Assembly (NCBI RefSeq): GCF_021190915.1
Contig: NZ_JAIOAP010000027.1
Location: 1 to 64,000 of the forward strand
Reading direction: 5' to 3'
DNA length: 64,000 bases
Origin: Cohnella silvisoli
GTDB taxonomy: Bacteria; Bacillota; Bacilli; Paenibacillales; Paenibacillaceae
The notes under the pieces are model-generated. The model did no database searches and was not told the DNA's origin. It was given only the letters and a program-made list of their open reading frames with translations. Shown piece after piece: positions 8,452 through 16,137 of the stretch. Position 1 is the stretch's first letter; each line of letters starts with the position of its first letter. A program made the translations under genes and the position numbers.

Positions 8452-9192
8452 ATGATTGCAAAATCCATACCGAATCTTTTTACCATTGGCAACCTTTCCT
8501 TGGGCGTGATCTCCATCATTTTGGCGTTCAATGATCAAGCGAACAGCGCGGCGCTCTTGGTTATTATCGCGATGCTTCTCGATGGTTTAGACGGACGAGT
8601 AGCGCGAGCCTTGAACGTGCAAAGCGAATTCGGTAAAGAATTAGATTCCCTATCCGACGTCATCTCCTTTGGGGTTGCACCGGCTTTTATTATGTATCAA
8701 GCCGCTTTCCAAACGATCAACCCGGCAATGGCTTGGATCGTAACGGCGATTTTCCCGATCTGCGGGGCGCTAAGGCTTGCCCGGTTTAACGTTATTGACG
8801 GCATTCCCGGTTATTTTATAGGTTTGCCGATTCCGGCAGCGGGCGGGGTATTGGCCACATTGGCATTATTCCATCACGAATTGCATTATTCGTTATTGCT
8901 TATAAGCACAGTGGCATTGTCATTTCTAATGATTAGCAACATGAAGTATCCGAATTTCAAGAAGCTTGGATTGCCGAGGGCGGCGATATGGGCCATTCCG
9001 GTTGTCGTCGTGGCAGCCGCCATTCTCGCTTATATGTTCCAAGAAGCCATTCCTAAGGTCATACTGGCGTTACTTCTTATCTATGCGTTATGGGGCCTAA
9101 AAAAAAACGTTAAACGACTGTTGCCAAAAAGCGGACGCGCTAAGCGAAGGCAGGCTGCAGAAGAGAAAGAGCAAACCAAACATAGCGCTTAA
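8452..9192 (+). CDS. pssA: CDP-diacylglycerol--serine O-phosphatidyltransferase
   Basis: This integral membrane enzyme makes phosphatidylserine, the precursor of phosphatidylethanolamine, from CDP-diacylglycerol and serine. The CDP-alcohol phosphatidyltransferase signature D-G-x2-A-R-x8-G-x3-D-x3-D is complete, beginning with DGRVAR near residue 46. Several hydrophobic helices follow, and the tail is basic and glutamate-rich (from about residue 215). The start ATG 8452 follows GAGGTGG (8440-8446). The GTG at 8443 lies inside that site. The 130-base gap after disA suggests its own promoter, but none is convincing. A terminator follows. Confidence 0.93.
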   Translation: MIAKSIPNLFTIGNLSLGVISIILAFNDQANSAALLVIIAMLLDGLDGRVARALNVQSEFGKELDSLSDVISFGVAPAFIMYQAAFQTINPAMAWIVTAIFPICGALRLARFNVIDGIPGYFIGLPIPAAGGVLATLALFHHELHYSLLLISTVALSFLMISNMKYPNFKKLGLPRAAIWAIPVVVVAAAILAYMFQEAIPKVILALLLIYALWGLKKNVKRLLPKSGRAKRRQAAEEKEQTKHSA

Positions 9193-9207
9193 GATTCGAA
9201 TGGATAT

Positions 9208-9259
9208 CCGAAAGCATCGGCTGTCTCTCTAATTACCAGAGAGCTTTCGGTGCTTTTTT
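9208..9259 (+). terminator. Terminator after pssA
   Basis: CCGAAAGC (9208-9215) pairs with GCTTTCGG (9243-9250), with an inner CTCTCT/AGAGAG helix, followed by TGCTTTTTTT. It ends the radA-disA-pssA group. Confidence 0.85.
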
Positions 9260-9309
9260 TGCATATAAATGGTAGAATTTTGTCATATAAAATGAACGGA
9301 GGGATTCGC

Positions 9310-9921
9310 ATGTCCGAGGAAAAGCCTAACGACAAGAAGAAGCAGCCGGAAATTATTCGAGAATCGTATGTTACGTATGACGACTACGCAAACATGCCTG
9401 ACGATGGGAATCGCTATGAGATTGCAGACGGCCGATTGGAGCTGATGTCGGGACCGGGCGGTCTCCACCAGGTCATTAGCAAAACATTGAGTGATACGAT
9501 TACACAAACATGCTCACAAGACTATATTATTCTCACGGCACCGTTCGACGTTATTTTGTCGCAGATTGAAGTTCGCCAACCGGATCTCATTATCGTGCAT
9601 AGAAGCCGAAAATCGATAATAACAAGAAGAGGAATCGAGGGTTCTCCGGACGTTGTCGTGGAGATTCTGTCCCCGTCCACCCGCAGGCGGGACAAGCTGG
9701 ATAAGATTAAATCCTATGCCAAGTACGAGGTTCCCGAATATTGGATCGTCGACCCGGATTCCTATTCGTTGGAATTATATCTGCTGCGGGAGAACGGGGT
9801 ATACGAGCTGGCTGATCTCTTTAATGCGGACGAACCGGTTATTTCTCCTAGACTTACTTGTCTGTCTTTTACTATGAACGATATTATAGCGGTAGTTAAG
9901 GATACTTTGGACTGGGCATGA
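9310..9921 (+). CDS. Uma2-family (DUF820) restriction-endonuclease-like protein
   Basis: The 203-aa protein matches the Uma2/DUF820 family of PD-(D/E)xK-fold proteins, which is abundant in cyanobacteria and scattered in Firmicutes; its physiological role is unclear. Visible hallmarks are the acidic QPDLIIV segment, VVEILSPSTRRRDKLDK with the core glutamate, and the YWIVDPD strand. The N-terminus is lysine-rich. ATG 9310 follows GGAGGG; the frame remains open upstream to 9250, which lies inside the preceding terminator. It is flanked by terminators on both sides, so it is a monocistronic accessory gene within a conserved neighbourhood. Nuclease activity is not demonstrated by sequence alone. 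Confidence 0.8.
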   Translation: MSEEKPNDKKKQPEIIRESYVTYDDYANMPDDGNRYEIADGRLELMSGPGGLHQVISKTLSDTITQTCSQDYIILTAPFDVILSQIEVRQPDLIIVHRSRKSIITRRGIEGSPDVVVEILSPSTRRRDKLDKIKSYAKYEVPEYWIVDPDSYSLELYLLRENGVYELADLFNADEPVISPRLTCLSFTMNDIIAVVKDTLDWA

Positions 9922-9940
9922 TCTAGACGATAAACAAAAA

Positions 9941-9976
9941 AGCAGTCTCCCAGTAGATGGGGGACTGCTTTTTTTC
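9941..9976. terminator. Convergent terminator between the Uma2-type gene and the minus-strand gene
   Basis: AGCAGTCTCCC (9941-9951) pairs with GGGGGACTGCT (9959-9969). T residues follow on the plus side and an A-run precedes on the other side, so it can act in both directions. Confidence 0.85.
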
Positions 9977-9999
9977 GTGAATGATGCCTTGTAAGCCTA

Positions 10000-10395
10000 T
10001 TAAGTTAAGTTAAACCAGCCCAACGTGGAGCATTTGTCAGCTTCTTTCGAGACGACGTTCTCAAGGCTGATATCCAGCAGGTTGCACATGGCTGACATGT
10101 AAAACAGATTTTTGCCCATCTCGCTAGCGATGATTTCGCGGCAGGGCTCGCACAAGCTGCCTTCCATGTGGGATTTCGATTGTCGATTCGCTTGATCCAG
10201 CGGCATCTCCTCAGAAAACCCTTGGTGTCTGGCGGTTAACTCGATACAGCCGCACTCGGTGATCGATTTGGATACGGCCCGATTTACGGATGCGCCAGCT
10301 TGACTGAACTTCGTGACAACATCGAGCAGACTGCGATGACGGAGCAACAATTCCGACACCTGACTCTGGAATTCCTGGAGCGTAGGTGCGCTCAT
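10000..10395 (-). CDS. Conserved four-cysteine protein (possibly DUF1573-annotated)
   Basis: The 131-aa mostly helical protein has CGC in the middle and CEPC about 40 residues later, a likely metal site. The C-terminal part (YMSAMCNLLDISLENV) resembles a helical bundle. I recall close homologues in Paenibacillus next to yacL that are annotated as DUF1573, but the function is unknown and I cannot confirm the family. The start is ATG at 10395 (complement), because GAGGTGG lies just upstream on that strand; a longer TTG start at 10419 is less likely. It has its own strong promoter and a convergent terminator. Confidence 0.8.
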   Translation of the reverse strand: MSAPTLQEFQSQVSELLLRHRSLLDVVTKFSQAGASVNRAVSKSITECGCIELTARHQGFSEEMPLDQANRQSKSHMEGSLCEPCREIIASEMGKNLFYMSAMCNLLDISLENVVSKEADKCSTLGWFNLT

Positions 10396-10458
10396 CCGTT
10401 CCACCTCGGTTACCTTCAATTTAGGACGGCAAAGCCGTTCTCCTTACTATTCCTTTTT

Positions 10459-10487
10459 ATTATAGAGCAAGACTTTCCAGATTTCAA
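10459..10487 (-). promoter_or_regulatory. Sigma-A promoter of the four-cysteine gene
   Basis: On the minus strand, TTGAAA (complement of 10482-10487), a 17-bp spacer and a perfect TATAAT (complement of 10459-10464) lie about 65 bases before the start codon. Confidence 0.8.
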
Positions 10488-10608
10488 AAGAAGTTGCTTT
10501 TTTTGAATAAACTTTAATAAGCTTGCGGACGGAAGATTAGCATTTCGAAAATTGGAACATACTAGTAACGATATTTCTGACTTTGTAAAAGCAAGGGAGT
10601 GATTATTT

Positions 10609-11700
10609 ATGATGATGAAAAGAGTAATTCAGACCGTCGGCCTTCTTCTAGGAGCGTTGTTAGGTCAAGAAATGTCTACATGGCAGATGTCGTCCAATGC
10701 CTCGTGGATGGGCTCGTTGTTAGGGACATCAACCGGTACGGGAGGGTCATTTACCGCGGTAGTGGGGGCTTGCGCCGGGTTTTTACTGGCGACTGCAATC
10801 GCAACCCCGCTTTCTCGTTCCGTGCAGTTCGGAATCGATAGGCTGTCCGGATTTCCTATGTCGGATTTATTGTCCGGCTTAGTCGGTCTGACCTTTGGTC
10901 TTGCACTTTCTTCTTTCCTGTATCCTTTTGTGACGGACATTCCGTATGTAGGACAAGTATTGGCAGCCGTTACGGCGCTAACGCTCGGTTATGCGGGACT
11001 TAGGATCGGCATGCGCAAGAAGGACGAGATAGGAGATTGGCTGAGGACGCGCAGAACGGTTGAAATTCCGAAAAGCGATGGGCCTCGGTACGAGGAACAC
11101 AAAATTTTGGACACAAGCGTTATTATTGACGGCCGGATCGCGGACATTTGCAAGACGGGTTTTATCGAAGGAACGCTGGTCATACCCGAATTCGTATTGG
11201 AAGAGCTTCAGCACATCGCCGATTCATCGGATTTGCTTAAGCGCAACAGGGGGCGGAGGGGACTGGATATCCTTAATAAAATCCAGAAGGAACTGGACGT
11301 TAGGGTACTTATTTACGAGGATGCGAACGAGGAGCCTGGAGAAGTGGACAGCAAGCTCGTCAAGCTCGCTAAGGCTATGCAGGGCAAAGTGGTCACGAAC
11401 GATTTTAACTTAAACAAAGTGTGCGAGCTGCAGGGGGTTTCCGTGCTTAATATTAACGATTTGGCCAACGCGGTCAAACCTGTGGTGCTTCCGGGCGAAG
11501 AAATCGTCGTACAGGTCATCAAGGACGGCAAGGAGCATGGACAAGGCGTCGCCTATTTGGATGACGGCACGATGATCGTGGTGGAAGGCGGCAGGGACTT
11601 CATCGGGACGACGATGGAGGTTCTTGTTACTAGCGTATTGCAGACATCCGCAGGCCGAATGATCTTCGCTAAACCGAAGCTATTGGAAAAAGCGCTCTGA
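10609..11700 (+). CDS. yacL: PIN/TRAM-domain membrane protein (YacL family)
   Basis: The 363-aa protein begins with about four membrane helices (residues 5-140). A cytoplasmic PIN domain follows with the acidic start LDTSVIIDGRI near residue 168 and later conserved aspartates (VTNDFNLN), fitting a VapC-like RNase fold. A C-terminal TRAM RNA-binding domain (from about residue 300) completes it. It is expected to be a membrane-tethered RNase, but its target is unknown. AAGGGAGTG precedes ATG 10609. It lies upstream of ispD as in Bacillus. Confidence 0.9.
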   Translation: MMMKRVIQTVGLLLGALLGQEMSTWQMSSNASWMGSLLGTSTGTGGSFTAVVGACAGFLLATAIATPLSRSVQFGIDRLSGFPMSDLLSGLVGLTFGLALSSFLYPFVTDIPYVGQVLAAVTALTLGYAGLRIGMRKKDEIGDWLRTRRTVEIPKSDGPRYEEHKILDTSVIIDGRIADICKTGFIEGTLVIPEFVLEELQHIADSSDLLKRNRGRRGLDILNKIQKELDVRVLIYEDANEEPGEVDSKLVKLAKAMQGKVVTNDFNLNKVCELQGVSVLNINDLANAVKPVVLPGEEIVVQVIKDGKEHGQGVAYLDDGTMIVVEGGRDFIGTTMEVLVTSVLQTSAGRMIFAKPKLLEKAL

Positions 11701-11802
11701 CAAGGTATGATAATAGAAATACGGGCGGGACGCGCTCTAGTGTCCCGTCTTTCTTTTGTTTTTATACGAAAGCAGATGCTGTATGCCAGAGGGGATCATG
11801 TC

Positions 11803-12501
11803 ATGAATTGGGGAGCTGTCGTGGTCGCGGCCGGGCGGGGCACCCGGATGGGAGCCGGGGAGAACAAGCCTTACTTAATGCTTGCTGGGCGAACGGTGCT
11901 CGCGCATACGCTTGAGGCTTTCGAGAGATGCGCTGCCGTTACTTCGATCATCCTGGTGGTAACGCCCGGCGAACAGAAGAAAGCAGCTGAGATAATCGGT
12001 CATGAAGGATTCGGCAAAGTATCCTTAATTATTCCAGGCGGTGCCGAACGTCAGGATAGCGTCTATGCAGGATTGGCTGCTTTAGACACCGAAGGCGCGC
12101 TTGTCCACGATGCGGCGCGGCCGTTAGTAACCTCTAAGCAGATAACGGCTTGTTGCCGGGCTGCCGAAGAGCATGGCGCTTCCGCGCTGGCCGTTCCCGT
12201 TAAAGATACGATCAAAGTTTCGGACGGCAACGGGTTCATCGTTGCGACTCCGGAACGCAGGACGCTGTGGAGCGTGCAAACTCCGCAGGCTTTTTTGCGT
12301 CTAGAGCTTATGCAGGCGCATCGGCAAGCGCAGGAAGAGGGCGCGTCCGCAACGGACGATGCCATGCTTCTGGAGCGACTGGGACGTAAAGTCGCCATTG
12401 TCGAAGGAGACTACGCTAATCTGAAAATAACGACGCCGGAAGATTTGCCGATCGCTGAACTGCTATTGGCACGGCGACTAGGGGAGGAACAGCCGAAATG
12501 A
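11803..12501 (+). CDS. ispD: 2-C-methyl-D-erythritol 4-phosphate cytidylyltransferase
   Basis: IspD transfers CMP from CTP to methylerythritol phosphate in the non-mevalonate isoprenoid pathway. The 232-aa product opens with the nucleotide-binding VVVAAGRGTRMG and shows HDAARP and DTIK further on, both typical. The start is ATG 11803, 8 bases after AGAGGGG; the frame extends upstream to 11707 without any ribosome binding site. The stop overlaps the ispF start by 4 bases. Confidence 0.96.
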   Translation: MNWGAVVVAAGRGTRMGAGENKPYLMLAGRTVLAHTLEAFERCAAVTSIILVVTPGEQKKAAEIIGHEGFGKVSLIIPGGAERQDSVYAGLAALDTEGALVHDAARPLVTSKQITACCRAAEEHGASALAVPVKDTIKVSDGNGFIVATPERRTLWSVQTPQAFLRLELMQAHRQAQEEGASATDDAMLLERLGRKVAIVEGDYANLKITTPEDLPIAELLLARRLGEEQPK

Positions 12502-12974
12502 TCCGGGTTGGACAAGGATTCGACGTACATCAGCTGGTAGAGGGTCGCCCATGCATAATAGGCGGGGTCAACATCCCTTACGAGAAAGGCTTGCTGGGCC
12601 ACTCCGATGCGGACGTGCTTTTGCATACGATCAGCGACGCAATTCTCGGCGCTCTCGCCTTAGGAGATATCGGCAAACACTTTCCCGATACGGATCCAAG
12701 ATTTAAGGATGCCGACAGCGTGAAATTGCTGGAGCACGTTTGGGGCTTAGCCAAGGAACGCGGCTACAAGCTAGGCAATGCGGATGCGACCATTATCGCC
12801 CAAGCGCCTAAAATGGCACCTTACATCCCGGCGATGGTCGCCGTCATCGCCCGTGCGCTTGAATGCGAGGAATCCCAAGTCAACGTGAAAGCGACAACGA
12901 CCGAACGCTTAGGATTCCCGGGCCGCGGCGAAGGCATTGCCTCCCAGGCGGTCGTGCTGTTGGTTAAAATTTAG
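12498..12974 (+). CDS. ispF: 2-C-methyl-D-erythritol 2,4-cyclodiphosphate synthase
   Basis: IspF cyclises the CDP-methylerythritol phosphate intermediate with release of CMP, two steps after IspD. At 158 aa it is the usual length. The metal-binding GFDVHQL at the N-terminus and GHSDADVLLH near residue 34 supply the zinc ligands, and TTTERLGFPGRGEG is the C-terminal signature. Translation is coupled to ispD through the ATGA overlap. Confidence 0.97.
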   Translation: MIRVGQGFDVHQLVEGRPCIIGGVNIPYEKGLLGHSDADVLLHTISDAILGALALGDIGKHFPDTDPRFKDADSVKLLEHVWGLAKERGYKLGNADATIIAQAPKMAPYIPAMVAVIARALECEESQVNVKATTTERLGFPGRGEGIASQAVVLLVKI

Positions 12975-12988
12975 GAGGAGGAACAATA

Positions 12989-14443
12989 ATGTCTACGAAA
13001 GTCCGAGTACGTTACGCGCCAAGCCCAACCGGCCATCTCCATATCGGTAACGCGCGCACAGCCATTTTCAACTACTTATTCGCTCGCCACCACGGCGGTG
13101 ACTTTATCATTCGCATCGAAGATACGGACGTCAAGCGCAACGTAGCCGGCGGCGAAGAAAGCCAACTCACCTACCTCAAATGGTTAGGCGTCGATTGGGA
13201 CGAAAGCGTTGACCGCCAAGGCGAATACGGTCCTTACCGTCAGACTGAGCGCCTTGATATTTATCGTACCCACACGCGGCAATTGCTCGATAACAAGCTG
13301 GCTTACCGTTGTTACTGCAACGAGGAGGAGCTGGAGCGGGAGCGCGAAGAGCAGTCCGAACGCGGGGAAACGCCGAAGTACTCAGGCAAGTGCCGTAACC
13401 TTAACGCAGAGGAACAAGCTAAGCTTGAAGCCGAAGGCCGTATTCCAAGCGTTCGTTTTACCGTCCCTCAAGACCGGGTTTATACGTTCCATGATACCGT
13501 CAAGGGTGATATTTCCTTTAGCTCCGACGATTTCGGCGATTTCGTTATCGTCAAGAAAGACGGCATTCCGACGTATAACTACGCGGTCGCCGTTGACGAT
13601 CACCTGATGGTGATTACCCATGTGCTGCGCGGAGAAGACCATATCACGAACACCCCCCGCCAACTTATGATTTATGAAGCTTTCGGCTGGGCGCCGCCTG
13701 AGTTCGGACATATGACGCTGATCGTAAACGACCAACGCAAGAAGCTTTCCAAGCGCGACGAGTCCATCGTTCAATTCATTGCGCAATATGATGATCTCGG
13801 CTACTTGCCCGAAGCGTTATTTAACTTCATCACCTTGCTCGGCTGGTCGCCTGAAGGGGAAGAGGAGATTTTCACTCGCGAGCAGCTTATCGAGATTTTC
13901 AACGCTCACCGCCTATCGAAAAGCCCTGCCGTATTCGATACGGCCAAGTTAAGCTGGCTCAATCAGCATTACATGAAGCAGGCGCCGCTTGAGCGGGTAA
14001 TCGCGTTATGTATTCCTCATCTGAAGTCGGCGGGTCGACTGCCTGAGCAGCCGAACGAGAATGAGATTGAATGGGCGACCGCATTGGTGACCTTATTCCG
14101 CGATCATCTCCGGTTTGGCGCGGAGATCGTGACGTTATCGGATCTTTTCTTCCAAGAGGTGCCGGTACTGAACGACGAGGTCTCGATCGTAATGGCGGAA
14201 GAGACGGTGCCAACCGTCCTTAGCGCTTTCCGCAGCCAGATTGAAGCTGCTCCAGAGCAAGAATTCACGATCGACAATATTAAAGGCTGGATTAAAGCGG
14301 TGCAAGTCGCGACTGGCATTAAAGGCAAAGGCTTGTTCATGCCGATACGCGTTGCGCTTACCGGACAAACTCACGGACCGGATCTGAACGGTACGATTTG
14401 GCTCCTCGGCCGCGAGCGGGTATTGAAGCGGCTTAAGCAGTAA
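12989..14443 (+). CDS. gltX: Glutamyl-tRNA synthetase
   Basis: This class I aminoacyl-tRNA synthetase charges tRNA-Glu. In Bacillales, which lack GlnRS, the family enzyme also mischarges tRNA-Gln for GatCAB. The HIGH-type motif PSPTGHLHIGNART lies at residues 10-23 and the KMSKS-type motif KLSKRD near 253. At 484 aa the length is typical. AGGAGGAGG precedes ATG 12989 strongly. It lies 14 bases after ispF. No T-tract terminator is visible downstream before the cysteine T-box promoter. Confidence 0.97.
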   Translation: MSTKVRVRYAPSPTGHLHIGNARTAIFNYLFARHHGGDFIIRIEDTDVKRNVAGGEESQLTYLKWLGVDWDESVDRQGEYGPYRQTERLDIYRTHTRQLLDNKLAYRCYCNEEELEREREEQSERGETPKYSGKCRNLNAEEQAKLEAEGRIPSVRFTVPQDRVYTFHDTVKGDISFSSDDFGDFVIVKKDGIPTYNYAVAVDDHLMVITHVLRGEDHITNTPRQLMIYEAFGWAPPEFGHMTLIVNDQRKKLSKRDESIVQFIAQYDDLGYLPEALFNFITLLGWSPEGEEEIFTREQLIEIFNAHRLSKSPAVFDTAKLSWLNQHYMKQAPLERVIALCIPHLKSAGRLPEQPNENEIEWATALVTLFRDHLRFGAEIVTLSDLFFQEVPVLNDEVSIVMAEETVPTVLSAFRSQIEAAPEQEFTIDNIKGWIKAVQVATGIKGKGLFMPIRVALTGQTHGPDLNGTIWLLGRERVLKRLKQ

Positions 14444-14522
14444 TGCAGTAACTTGTTACAAACCGGGCTCGGCGAGCCATCGTCGCCACGCGCCGCTATT
14501 TCGCCCAACTATCCTGTGTCTC

Positions 14523-14551
14523 TTGTCACCCGCTTAGGGTTGGGATATACT
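14523..14551 (+). promoter_or_regulatory. Sigma-A promoter of the cysES leader
   Basis: TTGTCA (14523-14528), a 17-bp spacer and TATACT (14546-14551) lie just before the T-box leader and would start transcription near 14558. Confidence 0.75.
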
Positions 14552-14559
14552 TGTGCTAT

Positions 14560-14871
14560 ATCGAAAATGTGCGACGAACAGGAAAGTACGTTTCGCTTAA
14601 AGAATGTTCAGAGAAGGCGGTCTAGGCTGTGAGCCGCCACATTCCAGCGAAACCGAATTGCGCCTGGGAGCTGCGCCGCCGATTGGACAACCAAAGGTGC
14701 CTTGATATTCGTATTGCGAATGAGGCAGGTTGGATCAGGTAGGCAGTGCCGGGAGGACCCCGTTAACAGTCCTAATGAGGAGTTTGCGTCTTACGGGATG
14801 CGAGCTCAAGCAGAGTGGGACCACGTCATGACGTCTCTGCAGCGAAAGCTGCAGGGGCTTTTTTATTTTTT
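14560..14871 (+). promoter_or_regulatory. Cysteine T-box riboswitch with terminator
   Basis: The T-box core AGAGTGGGACCACG (14812-14825) is a clear match to the conserved antiterminator sequence. The stem I side carries the GAACAGGAAAGTA start and the AGAGA/GCTGTGAG-type motifs near 14610-14635. A TGC cysteine codon at 14659-14661 is placed like a specifier, before GCCTGGGAG. The competing terminator is GTCTCTGCAGC (14833-14843) with GCTGCAGGGGC (14848-14858) followed by a T-run. Uncharged tRNA-Cys would favour read-through into cysE-cysS. The specifier assignment is by position and by the identity of the downstream genes. Confidence 0.88.
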
Positions 14872-14904
14872 CCAGATAATTGTTGCTTAGAAGGTAAGCG
14901 TTTG

Positions 14905-15100
14905 AATTGCAGGGAGTTGCTCGAAATAATCGACTAATTCCTCTGGAAATGGCCCAATTGCAGGGAGTTACTCGAAATAATCGATTAATTCCTCTGGAAA
15001 AGGCCCAACTGCAGGAAGTTACTCGAAATAATCGATTAATTTCTCTGGGAAAGACCAAATTGCAGGGAGTTGCTCGAAATAATCGATTAATTCCTCTGCC
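14905..15100. repeat. 51-bp tandem repeat array A (about 3.8 copies)
   Basis: Copies start at 14905, 14956, 15007 and 15058, the last partial. Each contains TTGCAGG, then a TAATCGATTA-type palindrome and TTCCTCTGGAAA or a close variant; the first copy has CGACTA in place of CGATTA. Because 51 is divisible by three, both strands show open frames with a 17-residue period, but no ribosome binding site or family supports a real protein. It lies between the T-box terminator and cysE. Confidence 0.9.
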
Positions 15101-15180
15101 ATACCCACCTAAGCAATAATTGCACGGAACACAGCCTATTTTTATTTATAACATTTTGGGAATAAGAGTTCCTTTTCAGC

Positions 15181-15395
15181 AACGAAGATCGCCGAAGTAT
15201 CTAATAAACTATAGTCGGAAAAAGCGACTATGAGCAAGGAAGATGGCCGAAGCACCTCACTATAGTCGGGAAAAGCGACTATGAGCAAGGAAGATGGTCG
15301 AACACCTCACTATGATCGGAAAAAGCGACCATGAGCAAGGAAGATGGTCGAAGTACCCCACTATAGTCGGAAAAAGCGACTATGAGCAGCAAAGA
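15181..15395. repeat. 50/51-bp tandem repeat array B with a hairpin in each copy (4 copies)
   Basis: Each copy contains ATAGTCG-GAAAAAG-CGACTAT, a 7-bp stem around a 7-base loop, with left arms at 15211, 15262, 15312 and 15363 (spacings 51, 50, 51). In the third copy both arms differ (ATGATCG and CGACCAT), including one matched double change that keeps a base pair and one mismatch. The loop-and-stem pattern argues for a structured RNA or DNA element rather than a protein. Confidence 0.88.
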
Positions 15396-15474
15396 CGGCG
15401 AAGACGATTTACTTGTCATTTTAATTTATAAGTTTCAGTCATTCATATAGACAGACGCAAGGGGGGAACGGGAA

Positions 15475-16137
15475 ATGGGAATGTGGCGAACGGTCAAATC
15501 CGATATCGATGCGGTGTTCGAGAACGACCCTGCAGCCCGAAGTTGGTTTGAGGTTGTTTTTACGTATGCCGGCTTACATGCCATCTGGTCTCATCGCATC
15601 GCTCATTTCTTTTACCGCCATCGATTGTTTTCCATCGCTCGCCTTATTTCCCAAATTAGCCGGTTTTTCACGGGAATAGAAATTCACCCCGGTGCCCGGA
15701 TTGGGAGTAAGCTTTTTATAGACCATGGCATGGGAGTCGTCATAGGCGAGACGTGCGAAATCGGCGACGAAGTCGTTATCTATCAAGGGGTAACGCTTGG
15801 CGGAACCGGCAAGGAAAAGGGCAAACGCCATCCCACGATCGGCAATCGGGTCGTTATCGCTTCCGGCGCTAAAGTGCTTGGATCGTTCACGGTTGGGGAT
15901 AACTCTAATATCGGGGCGAATTCCGTCGTGCTTCGCGAGATTCCTCCTTATAGCACCGTAGTCGGCATTCCCGGCCGTGTCGTGAAGCGCAATGGCAAGA
16001 AAATCGGCGACCGCCTTGATCACACGAATTTGCCGGATCCGCTCATCGAAACCTTTCGTTTCATGCAGAAGGAAATCAATGAATTAAAAGCGGAAATCGA
16101 AAATCTCAAAAAGGAGCTAACGACGCGTGAAACTTAA
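15475..16137 (+). CDS. cysE: Serine O-acetyltransferase
   Basis: CysE makes O-acetylserine from serine and acetyl-CoA, the first committed step of cysteine synthesis. The 220-aa product has an N-terminal helical domain and a C-terminal left-handed beta-helix of hexapeptide repeats. The active-site region DHGMGVVIGE and the acetyl-CoA-binding GVTLGGTGKE are visible. The C-terminal 30 residues form a coiled-coil-like lysine/glutamate tail. AGGGGGGAA precedes ATG 15475. It overlaps cysS by 11 bases, and both are under the upstream T-box. Confidence 0.96.
   Translation: MGMWRTVKSDIDAVFENDPAARSWFEVVFTYAGLHAIWSHRIAHFFYRHRLFSIARLISQISRFFTGIEIHPGARIGSKLFIDHGMGVVIGETCEIGDEVVIYQGVTLGGTGKEKGKRHPTIGNRVVIASGAKVLGSFTVGDNSNIGANSVVLREIPPYSTVVGIPGRVVKRNGKKIGDRLDHTNLPDPLIETFRFMQKEINELKAEIENLKKELTTRET

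Noticed and set aside
14735..15058. Minus-strand 107-codon frame over array A and the T-box terminator
   Set aside because: It follows the repeat period and covers the T-box and terminator sequences; no ribosome binding site.
14900..15400. CRISPR array
   Set aside because: The repeats have no unique spacers; adjacent units are nearly identical over their full 51 bases, so this is tandem repetition. No cas gene is in the window.
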